The notes under the pieces: model-generated
What the model saw: only the letters and a program-made list of their open reading frames with translations
Databases searched by the model: none
What the model was told of the DNA's origin: nothing
In this document: positions 8,661 through 17,763 of the stretch, in pieces
Layout: the number at the start of each line of letters is the position of its first letter
Numbering within the stretch: position 1 is the stretch's first letter
Assembly: GCF_019203965.1 (NCBI RefSeq)
Contig: NZ_CP076448.1
Location: 3,053,001-3,117,000, forward strand
Reading direction: 5' to 3'
Source: Elioraea tepida
GTDB taxonomy: Bacteria > Pseudomonadota > Alphaproteobacteria > Acetobacterales > Acetobacteraceae
Length of the DNA stretch: 64,000 bases
Made by a program: the position numbers and the translations under genes

Positions 8661-10592
8661 TCAGGCGCGCGAGGGCAGGGCCTCGTTCGCCGCGTCCACC
8701 CCGAGGGCGCCGAGCGCGGCCGCGACGATGTGCCTCGCCGTCAGCCCGGCCTGGTCATACTGCTTCTCGGGCTTATCGTGGTCGATGAAGCGGTCGGGCA
8801 GAACCATCGGGCGCACCTTCACTCCGCCGTCGAGCAGGCCGGCATGGGCGAGGTCGTGCAGGACGAAGCTGCCGAAGCCGCCGATCGAGCCTTCCTCGAT
8901 CGTGATCAGCACGGCGTGGTTGCGCGCGAGATTGCGTACGAGGTCGGTATCGAGCGGCTTGGCGAAGCGTGCATCGGCAACCGTGGTGGAAAGCCCGCGC
9001 GCGGCCAAAGCCTCCGCAGCGCGCAAAGCCTCGCCAAGCCGCGTGCCGTAGGAGAGGATCGCGACCGTCGAGCCCTCGCGCAGCACGCGTCCGCGGCCGA
9101 TCGGCAGCACCTCGCCGCGCTCGGGCCTGGCGATGCCCGTGCCTTCGCCGCGTGGATAGCGGAACGCGATCGGCCCCGAGTCGTACGCCGCCGCGGTCGC
9201 GACCATGTGGGCGAGCTCCGCCTCGTCGGCCGCCGCCATCAGCACCATGTTCGGCAGGCAGCCGAGATAGGCGATGTCGAAGCTGCCCGCGTGCGTCGCC
9301 CCGTCCGCGCCGACGAGCCCGGCGCGGTCCATCGCGAAGCGGACCGGCAGGTTCTGGATGGCGACATCGTGCACCACCTGGTCGTACGCGCGCTGGAGGA
9401 AGGTGGAATAGATCGCGACGAAGGGTTTGTAGCCCTCGGTGGCCATGCCGGCGGCGAAGGTGACGGCATGTTGTTCGGCGATGCCGACATCGAAGCAACG
9501 CTCAGGGAAGCGCTTCTTGAAGAGATCAAGCCCCGTGCCTGAGGGCATGGCGGCGGTGATCGCGACAATCTTTGGGTCGCGCTCGGCTTCCGCGATCAGG
9601 CTCTCGGCGAAAACCTTCGTGTAAGTAGGCGGCCCGGGGGGCGCCTTCGCCTGTTCGCCGGTGATGACGTTGAACTTCGTCACGCCGTGATACTTGTCCG
9701 CGGAGGCCTCGGCCGGAGCGTACCCCTTGCCCTTCTTGGTCACGACATGCAGAAGCCACGGCGCCTCGCGTTCGGAATCCCGAAGGTGGCGCAGCACCGG
9801 CAGGAGATGGTCGAGATTGTGGCCGTCGATCGGGCCAACATAGTAGAAGCCAAGCTCCTCGAACAGCGTGCCGCCGGTGAGAAGGCCGCGTGCGTATTCC
9901 TCGGCAAGCCGCGCGGCGCGCTCCATCGGCGCCGGCAGGCGCTTGGCCACCTGGGCCGCCATCTGCCTCAGGTTCACATAGGGGCGAGACGACAGGAGCC
10001 GCGAGAGGTAGGCGCTCATCGCCCCGACCGGAGGGGCGATCGACATGTCGTTGTCGTTGAGGATGACGATCAGCTTCGACTTCATCGCGCCGGCATTGTT
10101 CATGGCCTCATAGGCCATGCCGGCGCTCATCGCGCCGTCGCCGATCACGCAGATCACGTGGTTCCGCCGCCCCTCGAGGTCGCGCGCCACCGCCATGCCG
10201 AGGCCGGCCGAGATCGAGGTCGAGGAGTGGGCGGCACCGAAGGGGTCGTAGATGCTTTCCGACCGCCGTGTGAAGCCCGAGAGCCCACCCCCCTGGCGCA
10301 GGGTGCGGATCCTGTCGCGCCGGCCGGTCAGGATCTTGTGCGGATAGGCCTGATGGCCGACGTCCCAGATCAGCCGGTCCTCCGGCGTGTCGAACACGGC
10401 ATGAAGGGCAACTGTGAGCTCGACCACACCGAGCGAGGCGCCGAGATGCCCCCCCGTGATCGAGACGGCCTCGATCGTCTCCTGGCGCAGCTCGTCGGCG
10501 AGCTGGGCGAGCTGGGCGGAGGAGAAGTTGCGCAGATCGGCCGGGGTGCGGACGCGGTCCAGGAGCGGCTTCGGGGCAGACTGGTATGTCAT
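8661..10592 (-). CDS. dxs: 1-deoxy-D-xylulose-5-phosphate synthase
   Basis: Thiamine-diphosphate enzyme joining pyruvate and glyceraldehyde 3-phosphate, the entry to the MEP isoprenoid pathway and a supplier of DXP for B1/B6 synthesis. Seen: [17 protein letters not shown] and [16 protein letters not shown] at the N-terminus, the ThDP/Mg motif [32 protein letters not shown], the central [15 protein letters not shown]-type segment (here [10 protein letters not shown]), [16 protein letters not shown] and the transketolase C-domain. I chose ATG 10592 ([14 protein letters not shown]) because it matches usual family N-termini; in-frame starts at 10616 and 10637 are possible and Shine-Dalgarno support is weak for all. 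Confidence 0.94.
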   Translation of the reverse strand: MTYQSAPKPLLDRVRTPADLRNFSSAQLAQLADELRQETIEAVSITGGHLGASLGVVELTVALHAVFDTPEDRLIWDVGHQAYPHKILTGRRDRIRTLRQGGGLSGFTRRSESIYDPFGAAHSSTSISAGLGMAVARDLEGRRNHVICVIGDGAMSAGMAYEAMNNAGAMKSKLIVILNDNDMSIAPPVGAMSAYLSRLLSSRPYVNLRQMAAQVAKRLPAPMERAARLAEEYARGLLTGGTLFEELGFYYVGPIDGHNLDHLLPVLRHLRDSEREAPWLLHVVTKKGKGYAPAEASADKYHGVTKFNVITGEQAKAPPGPPTYTKVFAESLIAEAERDPKIVAITAAMPSGTGLDLFKKRFPERCFDVGIAEQHAVTFAAGMATEGYKPFVAIYSTFLQRAYDQVVHDVAIQNLPVRFAMDRAGLVGADGATHAGSFDIAYLGCLPNMVLMAAADEAELAHMVATAAAYDSGPIAFRYPRGEGTGIARPERGEVLPIGRGRVLREGSTVAILSYGTRLGEALRAAEALAARGLSTTVADARFAKPLDTDLVRNLARNHAVLITIEEGSIGGFGSFVLHDLAHAGLLDGGVKVRPMVLPDRFIDHDKPEKQYDQAGLTARHIVAAALGALGVDAANEALPSRA

Positions 10593-10637
10593 GGCAGCCT
10601 GACGCTCATCTGTCATGTTTGGTTTACAGTGCCCCAA

Positions 10638-11543
10638 CTACGTCCGCCTTGTCACGACAAACCCGACGAGGTCCCTCAGCGTATCGGCTGGGGGACCGAA
10701 CGGGTCGAGATGGCCGACGGCCTGCTCGGCCAGCATCCGCGCTTGCGCCCGAGCCCGTTCGAGGCCGAGCAGGGAAACAAGGGTCGCCTTGCCGGCCGCG
10801 GCGTCCTTCTTCGGTGTCTTGCCGATCTCCTCGAGCGTTCCGAGCTCATCCAAGATGTCGTCGGCGATTTGGAAGGCAAGGCCAAGGTCACGGCCGTAGC
10901 CCGCGAGCGCGTGCCGCAACGGCGCCGGCGCCTTGCCGAGGATCGCTCCTGCCTCGCAGCACCAGGTCATCAGCCGGGCCGTCTTGAGCATCTGCAGCCG
11001 CGTCACCTCGGCTTCGGTCAGCTTGTGCGCCTCGGCGAGCAGATCGATCATCTGGCCCCCCGCCATGCCGCGCGCCCCTGCCGCCTGGCCGAGCGAGGCG
11101 ACGAGCTCGCAGCGCACCGCCGGGTCGGGGTGGGTATCCGGTTCGGCCAGGACTTCGAAGGCACGTGCCTGGAGCGCGTCGCCGGCCAGGATCGCGGTGG
11201 CCTCGTCGAAGGCCTTGTGGCAGGAGGGCTTGCCGCGGCGAAGGTCATCATTGTCCATCGCCGGCAGGTCATCATGCACGAGGCTGTAGGCGTGCAGCAT
11301 CTCGACCGACGCGGCGACGCGGTCGGCCGCGCGCGGGGCGACATGGAAGAGCGCCGCCGACTGTATCACCAGGAAGGCGCGAAGCCGCTTGCCCCCGCCG
11401 AGGCAGGCATAGCGCATCGCCTCGTAAAGACGGCTCTGCGCATCGTCTCCGCTCGGCAGGAGCCGGTCGAGCGCCGCCTCCGCCCGCTCGGCGGCGGCGG
11501 CGAGCGCCGGGCCGAGCCGGCCGTCCACCACCATCAGCGCCAT
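10638..11543 (-). CDS. ispA: Farnesyl diphosphate synthase (short-chain polyprenyl synthase)
   Basis: Condenses isopentenyl diphosphate with DMAPP and GPP to give farnesyl diphosphate, directly downstream of the MEP pathway begun by neighbouring dxs. The 301-aa sequence has GGGKRLRAFLV, the first aspartate-rich motif DDLPAMDNDDLRRG (residues about 93-106), the KTARLM segment and the second aspartate-rich motif DDILD. Its start codon overlaps the xseB stop (ATGA), and it ends some 46 bases before the dxs start, so xseB-ispA-dxs is one leftward operon. Confidence 0.93.
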   Translation of the reverse strand: MALMVVDGRLGPALAAAAERAEAALDRLLPSGDDAQSRLYEAMRYACLGGGKRLRAFLVIQSAALFHVAPRAADRVAASVEMLHAYSLVHDDLPAMDNDDLRRGKPSCHKAFDEATAILAGDALQARAFEVLAEPDTHPDPAVRCELVASLGQAAGARGMAGGQMIDLLAEAHKLTEAEVTRLQMLKTARLMTWCCEAGAILGKAPAPLRHALAGYGRDLGLAFQIADDILDELGTLEEIGKTPKKDAAAGKATLVSLLGLERARAQARMLAEQAVGHLDPFGPPADTLRDLVGFVVTRRT

Positions 11544-11821
11544 CAGCCCTCACCCGTGTCGAACGGGGTGGTGCCCAGCGCGTCGCCGCCGCGAGCGACG
11601 ATCGCCTGCACCTTCGCCTCGGCCTCGGCGAGCTTGTCCTCACAGTGCTTGCGCAGGGCCGCCCCGCGCTCGTAGGCCGCGATCGCGTCCTCGAGCCTGC
11701 CCTGGCCGCCCTCGAGCTGCTTGACGATGCTCTCGAGTTCGGCGAGGGCCTCCTCGAACGACAGCTTCGCCACGTCTGACGCCTCTTCCCTGGGAGAACG
11801 GGAACGCCGTGCCTCGGCCAT
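11543..11821 (-). CDS. xseB: Exodeoxyribonuclease VII small subunit
   Basis: Small helical subunit of the single-strand-specific exonuclease VII. The core LSFEEALAELESIVKQLEGG and LEDAIAAYERGAALRKHCEDKLAEAE is the complete family hairpin of helices. The protein has 92 aa with a polar N-terminal extension of about 18 residues; an internal start near AKLSFEEAL would also be acceptable. First gene of the xseB-ispA-dxs cluster, an arrangement common in proteobacteria. The large subunit xseA is not in this window. Confidence 0.92.
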   Translation of the reverse strand: MAEARRSRSPREEASDVAKLSFEEALAELESIVKQLEGGQGRLEDAIAAYERGAALRKHCEDKLAEAEAKVQAIVARGGDALGTTPFDTGEG

Positions 11822-11946
11822 GCGGAAACTCCTGCACCGAAAGTGCGCACTCTAGGGAAAGGGGAGGTGCGCGCCAATGCTGCACGCTTGCAGGGGCGGG
11901 GCCGGGCGCGCGATCCTCCGCCTGGAACACCTGAGAGGACGCTGCA

Positions 11947-12495
11947 ATTCCCCGAACGGCTCCCGTCGCACTCGCCGCTGTCTGCATCGCCCTTCCCGCG
12001 GCTCTCCTCGCACAGGCCCCGCCCTACACGCCTGGGGCCCACAACATCGCATTTCCTGCCGAGTTCGAGCGCGACTTCATCCGCTATGCTGTGGTCGACA
12101 AGCCGGAGCGGAGGATCGTGCGGTTCCTCTACGTCAACGCGGAGGCGTTGGCGGCGGCACGCCCCGGCGAGCCGCTTCCCTACGGCACTGTGCTCGTGAT
12201 GGCGGACCGACGTGCGCGGCTCGACGCCGACGGCAACCCTCTGCTCGATCGCGACGGGCGCATGATCGCCGAGCCGGAGGTGATCGCCATATCGGTGCAG
12301 CGCAAGGAACGCGGCTGGGGCGAGGGCTATCCGCCTGCGCGGCGGAACGGCGAGTGGGAATACGCCTCCTTCGCGGCCGATGGGAAACGGAGGGAGGTGC
12401 GCCTCGACGGCTGCTTTTCATGCCACCTCCAGGCCCGGTCGGCACAGGACTACACCTTCGTGCTCTGGGACTACGTGCAGGCACGGGGCCAGTAG
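11947..12495 (+). CDS. Periplasmic cytochrome P460-family protein, apparent ATT start
   Basis: The frame encodes a signal peptide-like stretch (PRTAPVALAAVCIALPAALLAQ) followed by a P460-type domain with FIRYAVVDKPERRIVRFLYVN, PYGTVLVMADRRA, ERGWGEGYPP, NGEWEYASF and, near the end, a CFSCH (CxxCH) haem-attachment motif and DYTFVLW. Known P460 proteins are haem enzymes of hydroxylamine/NO chemistry, but many homologues are unassigned. No ATG, GTG or TTG precedes the signal peptide after the in-frame TGA; an ATT at 11947 has AGAGGA about 8 bases upstream. The GTG at 12091 would give a 134-aa protein without export signal and with a cut domain, so I think the longer form is right. Confidence 0.72.
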   Translation: MPRTAPVALAAVCIALPAALLAQAPPYTPGAHNIAFPAEFERDFIRYAVVDKPERRIVRFLYVNAEALAAARPGEPLPYGTVLVMADRRARLDADGNPLLDRDGRMIAEPEVIAISVQRKERGWGEGYPPARRNGEWEYASFAADGKRREVRLDGCFSCHLQARSAQDYTFVLWDYVQARGQ

Positions 12496-12544
12496 AACCG
12501 GCCACCGCCGACACCATTTCCTCGCCTGACCGAGAGGAGGAGCG

Positions 12545-14716
12545 ATGACCACCTACGCGGTGCAGGAGAGACGTGCGCTGTTCATTCCCCGGAAGCGCGC
12601 ACCGGTCGCGGAGCGCGCCAATTTCCGGCTCGCCTCGGAGTTCGAGCCGTCCGGAGATCAGCCGGCGGCGATCGCCGCCCTCGTGGAGGGCATCGAGGCG
12701 GGCGAACGCGACCAGGTACTGCTCGGTGTGACCGGGTCGGGCAAGACGTTCACTATGGCGCATGTGATCGCGAGGACCGGGCGGCCCGCGCTGATCCTGG
12801 CGCCGAACAAGACGCTCGCTGCCCAGCTCTACGGCGAGATGAAGAGCTTCTTCCCGGACAACGCCGTCGAATACTTCGTCTCCTACTACGACTACTACCA
12901 GCCGGAAGCCTACGTCCCTCGGACCGACACCTACATTGAGAAGGACGCGCAGATCAACGAGCAGATCGACCGGATGCGCCACGCCGCGACGCGCGCCCTG
13001 CTCGAGCGTCCGGACGTGATCATTGTCGCCTCGGTCTCCTGCATCTACGGCATCGGCTCGGTAGAGACCTATTCGCAGATGGTCGTGAAGCTCTCAGTCG
13101 GTGACACGGTCGATCGGGAGAGGCTTCTCAAGGCGCTCGTCGAGTTGCAGTACCGCCGCAGCGACCTCGCGTTCACGCGCGGCAGCTTTCGCGTTCGCGG
13201 CGACGGTGTCGAGATCTTCCCCGCCCACTACGAGGACCGTGCGTGGCGTATCTCGCTGTTCGGCGACGAGGTGGAGAACATCGTCGAGTTCGACCCGCTG
13301 ACGGGCGAGCGGTGCGCCGCCCTCGAAAGCATCACCGTCTACGCCAACAGCCACTACGTAACGCCGCGCCCAACGCTGCAGCAGGCGCTCGCCGGCATCC
13401 GCGCCGAGCTCAAGGAGCGTCTTGCGGAGCTTCGCTCCCAGGGGAAGCTGCTCGAGGCGGAGCGGCTCGAGCAGCGAACACAGTTTGACCTCGAAATGAT
13501 GGAGACGACAGGCTCGTGCCGCGGCATCGAGAACTATAGCCGCTACCTCTCCGGCCGCAACCCGGGCGAGCCGCCCCCCACCTTGTTCGAATACCTCCCC
13601 TCGAACGCGATCCTGTTCGTCGACGAGAGCCATGTCACGGTGCCGCAGGTCGGCGGGATGTTCCGCGGGGACTTCAACCGAAAGCAGATCCTCGCGGAAT
13701 TCGGCTTCCGCCTTCCTTCCTGCACCGACAACCGGCCGCTCAAGTTCGAGGAGTGGGACGCGATGCGTCCGCAGACCGTGTTCGTCTCCGCCACGCCTGG
13801 GCCGTGGGAGCTCGAGCGCACGGGGGGGGTGTTCGTTGAGCAGGTGATCCGCCCCACCGGCCTTGTCGATCCCGTCACCATCGTCCGCCCGGTCGAAAGC
13901 CAAGTGGACGATCTTCTCGCCGAGATTCGCGAGGTCACCGCGCGGGGGATGCGCACCCTTGTCACGGTGCTGACCAAGAAGATGGCGGAGCACCTCGCCG
14001 AGTACCTCGGGGATGCCGGCATCCGCGTACGCTATCTCCATTCTGATATCGACACGCTCGAGCGGATCGAGATCATCCGTGATCTGCGCCTCGGCACTTT
14101 CGACGTGCTTGTCGGCATCAACCTCCTACGCGAGGGGCTCGACATTCCCGAATGCGGTCTCGTCGCCATCCTCGATGCCGACCGCGAGGGCTTCCTTCGC
14201 TCGACCACCGCGCTCATCCAGACGATCGGGCGGGCAGCGCGGAACGTCGATGGCCGCGTGATCCTCTACGCCGATGTCATGACCGACAGCCTCAAGCGTG
14301 CGCTCGAGGAGACGGAGCGCCGACGCGCCAAGCAGATCGCTTGGAACGAGGCGCACGGGATCACCCCTGCCTCGGTGAAGAAGCAGATCGCCGACATCGT
14401 CTCCTCTGTGTTCGAGCAGGATTATGTGACGGTCGCGCCCGTCGAAGGCGCCGGCCCAGCGGAACTCGTCGGCAAGGACCTGCGCAAGACGATCGCCACT
14501 CTCGAGAAGGAGATGCGCGAGGCAGCGGCGAACCTCGAGTTCGAGACGGCTGCGCGCCTTCGCGACGAGATTCGCCGGCTCGAGGCACAGGAGCTCGGCC
14601 TCGATGGTCCTGCTTTGCCGAAGCGGTCCGCAGAGGCGTGGAAACCGAAGCCGATGGGCCCGGGCGGCGGGGGCTACGACCCAGCGAAGCGCAGAGGCGG
14701 CGGTCGCCGGCGCTGA
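12545..14716 (+). CDS. uvrB: Excinuclease ABC subunit B
   Basis: DNA-damage verification helicase of nucleotide-excision repair that works with UvrA and UvrC. The 723-aa sequence shows Walker [13 protein letters not shown] (residues about 60-72), the beta-hairpin region [42 protein letters not shown] (Walker B-like), helicase motif [25 protein letters not shown], and a C-terminal UVR domain ([27 protein letters not shown]) that contacts UvrC. The start has GAGGAGG 4-5 bases upstream. A Gly/Arg/Lys-rich tail ends the protein. Strong family match throughout. Confidence 0.97.
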   Translation: MTTYAVQERRALFIPRKRAPVAERANFRLASEFEPSGDQPAAIAALVEGIEAGERDQVLLGVTGSGKTFTMAHVIARTGRPALILAPNKTLAAQLYGEMKSFFPDNAVEYFVSYYDYYQPEAYVPRTDTYIEKDAQINEQIDRMRHAATRALLERPDVIIVASVSCIYGIGSVETYSQMVVKLSVGDTVDRERLLKALVELQYRRSDLAFTRGSFRVRGDGVEIFPAHYEDRAWRISLFGDEVENIVEFDPLTGERCAALESITVYANSHYVTPRPTLQQALAGIRAELKERLAELRSQGKLLEAERLEQRTQFDLEMMETTGSCRGIENYSRYLSGRNPGEPPPTLFEYLPSNAILFVDESHVTVPQVGGMFRGDFNRKQILAEFGFRLPSCTDNRPLKFEEWDAMRPQTVFVSATPGPWELERTGGVFVEQVIRPTGLVDPVTIVRPVESQVDDLLAEIREVTARGMRTLVTVLTKKMAEHLAEYLGDAGIRVRYLHSDIDTLERIEIIRDLRLGTFDVLVGINLLREGLDIPECGLVAILDADREGFLRSTTALIQTIGRAARNVDGRVILYADVMTDSLKRALEETERRRAKQIAWNEAHGITPASVKKQIADIVSSVFEQDYVTVAPVEGAGPAELVGKDLRKTIATLEKEMREAAANLEFETAARLRDEIRRLEAQELGLDGPALPKRSAEAWKPKPMGPGGGGYDPAKRRGGGRRR

Positions 14717-14875
14717 CGGCGGGCGTCGCGCGTCGCGTCCGGCCGGCGGCGAGGCGGCCGGCCCGCGCCGGCTGTGCGATGCTGAGGCGATCGGCCCGCC
14801 CGGGCTACCGCAGCGCGTGATTGACCCTTGGGCTGCTCCGACCTATCCCTCAGTCGAACCAGGGGAGGGGACGCC

Positions 14876-15883
14876 ATGCAGGCACCGCGCCGAACCGTTC
14901 TCGCATCCGGCCTCGCCGCGGCGGCCGCGCTCGCCGCGCCCGCTGTGCTGCGTGCCCAGCCGGCGAAGATGCGGCTTTCGCACCAGTATCCGCCCGCCCA
15001 TCACATCGCACGCGTGCTCGCCGCCTTCGCGGCGGACGTGAACGCCAAGCAGGCCGGCGTCGAGGTCGAGGTATTCCCCGCCGAGCAGCTCGCCCGGATC
15101 GCCGAGAACTTCCCGGGTGTGGCCAGAGGCGCCTTCGAGGCAGCGGTTGCGACCAACTTCACCTGGGGCAACACGATCCCGGAGATGAGCGCGCCGACCA
15201 TCCCGTTCCTGTTCACTGAGCTAGAGCGGATCCGCAAGTTCCCCGGCTCTGACGCCGCGCGTTTCCTGGACGAGGCGACCGCACGCCGGGCCGTCCGCTC
15301 AGTCGGCTGGCTGTTCACGACGCGGATGTCGATCTTCACCTCCGGTCGGAAGCCGATCATCACGCTGGCCGACTTCCAGGGCTTGAAGATCCGCGGCATC
15401 AATCCGCTCATCGACACGGGCCTGCGCGCGGTCGGCGCCGCGCCTGCGGCGACGCCGGCGCCGGAGGTGGTCGGCGCCCTCCAATCAGGCGTGCTCGATG
15501 CGGGGCTGACCGACGTCTCGGCTGCGGTGTCGCGCCGCTTCTACGAGGTGCAGCGCTATGGCACGGTGACACCGTTTTTCGGCGTGTTCACGCAAGTCTA
15601 TGTCAATCCGCGTTTCTGGGATCAACTTGCGCCTTCTGCCCGCGCCGCACTCGAGGCAAGCCTCCGAAAGGCCGAAACCGAAGCGATCGCGGCAACCGAG
15701 GCTACGGCCGCCGCGGCCGTTGGCGAACTTCGCGGCAAGGGGATGATCATCCACGAGCAGACAGCGGAAGAGCAGGCTGCTTGGAAGGCGGCCATGCAGC
15801 CTCCCGTGATCGAGGCGTTCCGCCGCGCCGCCCCAGAGGGCGGCCCGCGCATCCTCGCCTTGCTCGAGGCTCTGTCGGCCTGA
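14876..15883 (+). CDS. dctP: TRAP transporter substrate-binding protein, DctP type
   Basis: Periplasmic receptor of a TRAP carboxylate transporter. Residues 1-28 look like an export signal (MQAPRRTVLASGLAAAAALAAP..LRAQ) with a twin Arg. The mature part has RLSHQYPPAHH, the DctP-like VEVEVFPAEQLARI, DFQGLKIRGINPLIDTGLRAVGA and the hinge GVLDAGLTDVS. The ATG at 14876 has a strong GGGGAGGGGA upstream; in-frame upstream starts lack one. It opens dctP-dctQ-dctM, the usual order for a complete TRAP system. The ligand cannot be read from the sequence. Confidence 0.9.
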   Translation: MQAPRRTVLASGLAAAAALAAPAVLRAQPAKMRLSHQYPPAHHIARVLAAFAADVNAKQAGVEVEVFPAEQLARIAENFPGVARGAFEAAVATNFTWGNTIPEMSAPTIPFLFTELERIRKFPGSDAARFLDEATARRAVRSVGWLFTTRMSIFTSGRKPIITLADFQGLKIRGINPLIDTGLRAVGAAPAATPAPEVVGALQSGVLDAGLTDVSAAVSRRFYEVQRYGTVTPFFGVFTQVYVNPRFWDQLAPSARAALEASLRKAETEAIAATEATAAAAVGELRGKGMIIHEQTAEEQAAWKAAMQPPVIEAFRRAAPEGGPRILALLEALSA

Positions 15884-15908
15884 CGGGGCACGCGCACGGG
15901 CGACGACT

Positions 15909-16448
15909 GTGCGCGTGTTTCAGATCAGCGAGATCGCGATCACCGTTCTGAGCCGGCTTGCCGCCGCGCTTGGCGCCCTCTGCGGTCTCGTCTGCTTCCT
16001 GCTCGTCTGCGTATCGGTCGCCTGGCGCTACTTCCTTGGTGCGCCGCAGCCCTGGATCGATCATGTGGCCGCTTGGCTCGTCGTCGCGCTCGTGATGTTG
16101 GCTGCGGCCGAGACGCAGCGGCGCCGCGAACACATTGGCGTTGAGGTCGTGACGGGCCGCCTCCGCGGTGTCGCGCGCAGGGCAGCGCATATCCTCGGCA
16201 CCGCCTCGGTTGCCGCGGTTGCTGCCATCCTGCTCCATGAGGGACTCGAGACGGTTGCGTTCAGCCGAATGATCGGGATCGCGACCAACATCGAAGCGGT
16301 GCCGCTGTGGTGGGTGCAGCTCTTGATCCCGCTCGGGGCTGGGTTGTTGCTTGCCGTTGCGATCGTCCAGCTCGTGCAGCTGTTCGCCGGCATCGAGGCG
16401 AAGGGAGCGGCCCCCGGCGACGCGCAGTCTTTGCCCGGGCGCGAGTGA
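15909..16448 (+). CDS. dctQ: TRAP transporter small membrane subunit, DctQ type
   Basis: A 179-aa membrane protein with four hydrophobic segments typical of DctQ: roughly residues 13-40, 52-68, 90-112 and 130-155. The AWRYFLGAPQPWIDHVAAWLVV motif between the first two helices is a family hallmark. It stabilises the DctM channel subunit and docks the receptor. A GTG start 25 bases after dctP fits operon spacing. Residues 160-179 form a polar cytoplasmic tail. Confidence 0.88.
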   Translation: MRVFQISEIAITVLSRLAAALGALCGLVCFLLVCVSVAWRYFLGAPQPWIDHVAAWLVVALVMLAAAETQRRREHIGVEVVTGRLRGVARRAAHILGTASVAAVAAILLHEGLETVAFSRMIGIATNIEAVPLWWVQLLIPLGAGLLLAVAIVQLVQLFAGIEAKGAAPGDAQSLPGRE

Positions 16449-16461
16449 ACGTCCCGTCGCC

Positions 16462-17760
16462 ATGACGTTCTTCGCGACACTGGCGGGGCTGCTTGTGCTG
16501 CTCTACCTGGGCGTGCCGATGTTCGCGGCCATGACGCTGCTCTCGCTTGGCGTGCTGTGGGGGACCGAGGGCACGATCGCGACCCTTGGCGAGTTCGTGT
16601 TCGGCAAGCTCGACAGCTACCTGCTCGTCGCGGTGCCGCTGTTCATGCTGATGGCCGAGTTCATGGTCCGCGGGCGCGTGGTGGACGACCTCTTCCATAC
16701 TGCCCACACGCTCCTGCGCCACATCCGTGGCGGTATTGGTGTCGCGACCGTCGCGGCCTGCACCGTGTTTGCCGCGATCTCCGGGTCTTCGGTCGCAACG
16801 GCTCTGACGATCGGCAAGGTCGCGATTCCGCAGATGCTTCGCTACGGCTACTCGAGGCGGGGTGCCTTCGGCGTGGTCGCTGGCGGCGGCACGCTCGGCA
16901 TCCTCATCCCGCCTTCGGCCCCGATGGTGCTCTACGCCTATGTCACCGAGGCCTCGGTGGGGGCGCTGTTCGCCGCAGGCGTGCTGCCTGGGCTGATGAT
17001 GGCGGCGATGTTCGCCCTCTGGTGCGTGGTGACCGAAGGCCGGCCCGTAGCCGTCGAGGGGGATGACGCGGGGCGGCCGCTCACGCGCGCACCGGCGAGA
17101 GAGATGTGGGCGGCGCTCAAGCGCAGCATCTGGGCGCTGACGCTGCCCCCCTTCGTGCTGGGCGGGATCTATTTCGGCATCTTCACCCCCACCGAAGCGG
17201 CCGGCACCGGAGCGCTTTGGGCGCTCGTCATCGCCGCCCTCGTCTATCGCCGCATGACCCTGCGCGCGCTCTGGGAGAGCCTCTCGGAGGCGACCCGCAC
17301 CACCGCGATGCTGTTCATGATCATCGTCGGCGCGTCGCTCTACGGCTACATGCTGACGAAGCTTCGCGCTCCGCAGGAGCTGACGCAGCTTGTAGTCGAG
17401 CTCGGGCTTGGCCGCGCTGGGTTCCTGCTCGCTATGGCGGTGCTTCTCTTCTTGCTCGGCCTGATCCTCGAGAGCTTCTCGATCATCCTGCTGACCACTC
17501 CCGCGATCCTGCCGGTGCTTGATGCGCTTGCGATCGACAAGGTGTGGTACGGCGTGCTGCTCACGCTCAACCTCGAGCTCGCCCTGATCTCGCCACCGGT
17601 GGCGCTGAACCTCGTGGTGATCAAGGCAATCACCGGTGCGCCGCTTTCAGAGGTGAATCTTGCCGCGATTCCCTACATGGCGATGCTTGCGGCAGGCATC
17701 GTGCTCATCATCGCCGTCCCCGAGATCGCGCTCTGGCTGCCGCGCGTCGCTGGCTACTGA
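16462..17760 (+). CDS. dctM: TRAP transporter large membrane subunit, DctM type
   Basis: A 432-aa polytopic protein that forms the sodium-coupled transport channel. Seen: LGVPMFAAMTLLSLGVLW at the N-terminus, the FAAISGSSVATALTIGKVAIPQM block, GGTLGILIPPSAPMVLYAYVTEASVGALFAAGVLPGL (the DctM signature), the central IFTPTEAAGTGALWAL and the C-terminal LELALISPPVALNLVVIKAITG. The ATG at 16462 follows the dctQ stop by 13 bases. With dctP and dctQ this makes a full three-part TRAP system. Confidence 0.93.
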   Translation: MTFFATLAGLLVLLYLGVPMFAAMTLLSLGVLWGTEGTIATLGEFVFGKLDSYLLVAVPLFMLMAEFMVRGRVVDDLFHTAHTLLRHIRGGIGVATVAACTVFAAISGSSVATALTIGKVAIPQMLRYGYSRRGAFGVVAGGGTLGILIPPSAPMVLYAYVTEASVGALFAAGVLPGLMMAAMFALWCVVTEGRPVAVEGDDAGRPLTRAPAREMWAALKRSIWALTLPPFVLGGIYFGIFTPTEAAGTGALWALVIAALVYRRMTLRALWESLSEATRTTAMLFMIIVGASLYGYMLTKLRAPQELTQLVVELGLGRAGFLLAMAVLLFLLGLILESFSIILLTTPAILPVLDALAIDKVWYGVLLTLNLELALISPPVALNLVVIKAITGAPLSEVNLAAIPYMAMLAAGIVLIIAVPEIALWLPRVAGY

Positions 17761-17763
17761 GGC

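Noticed and set aside
9687-11675. 662-aa plus-strand frame across dxs and ispA
   Set aside because: Low-complexity Arg/Gly/His composition typical of antisense frames in GC-rich DNA; dxs and ispA are unambiguous on the other strand.
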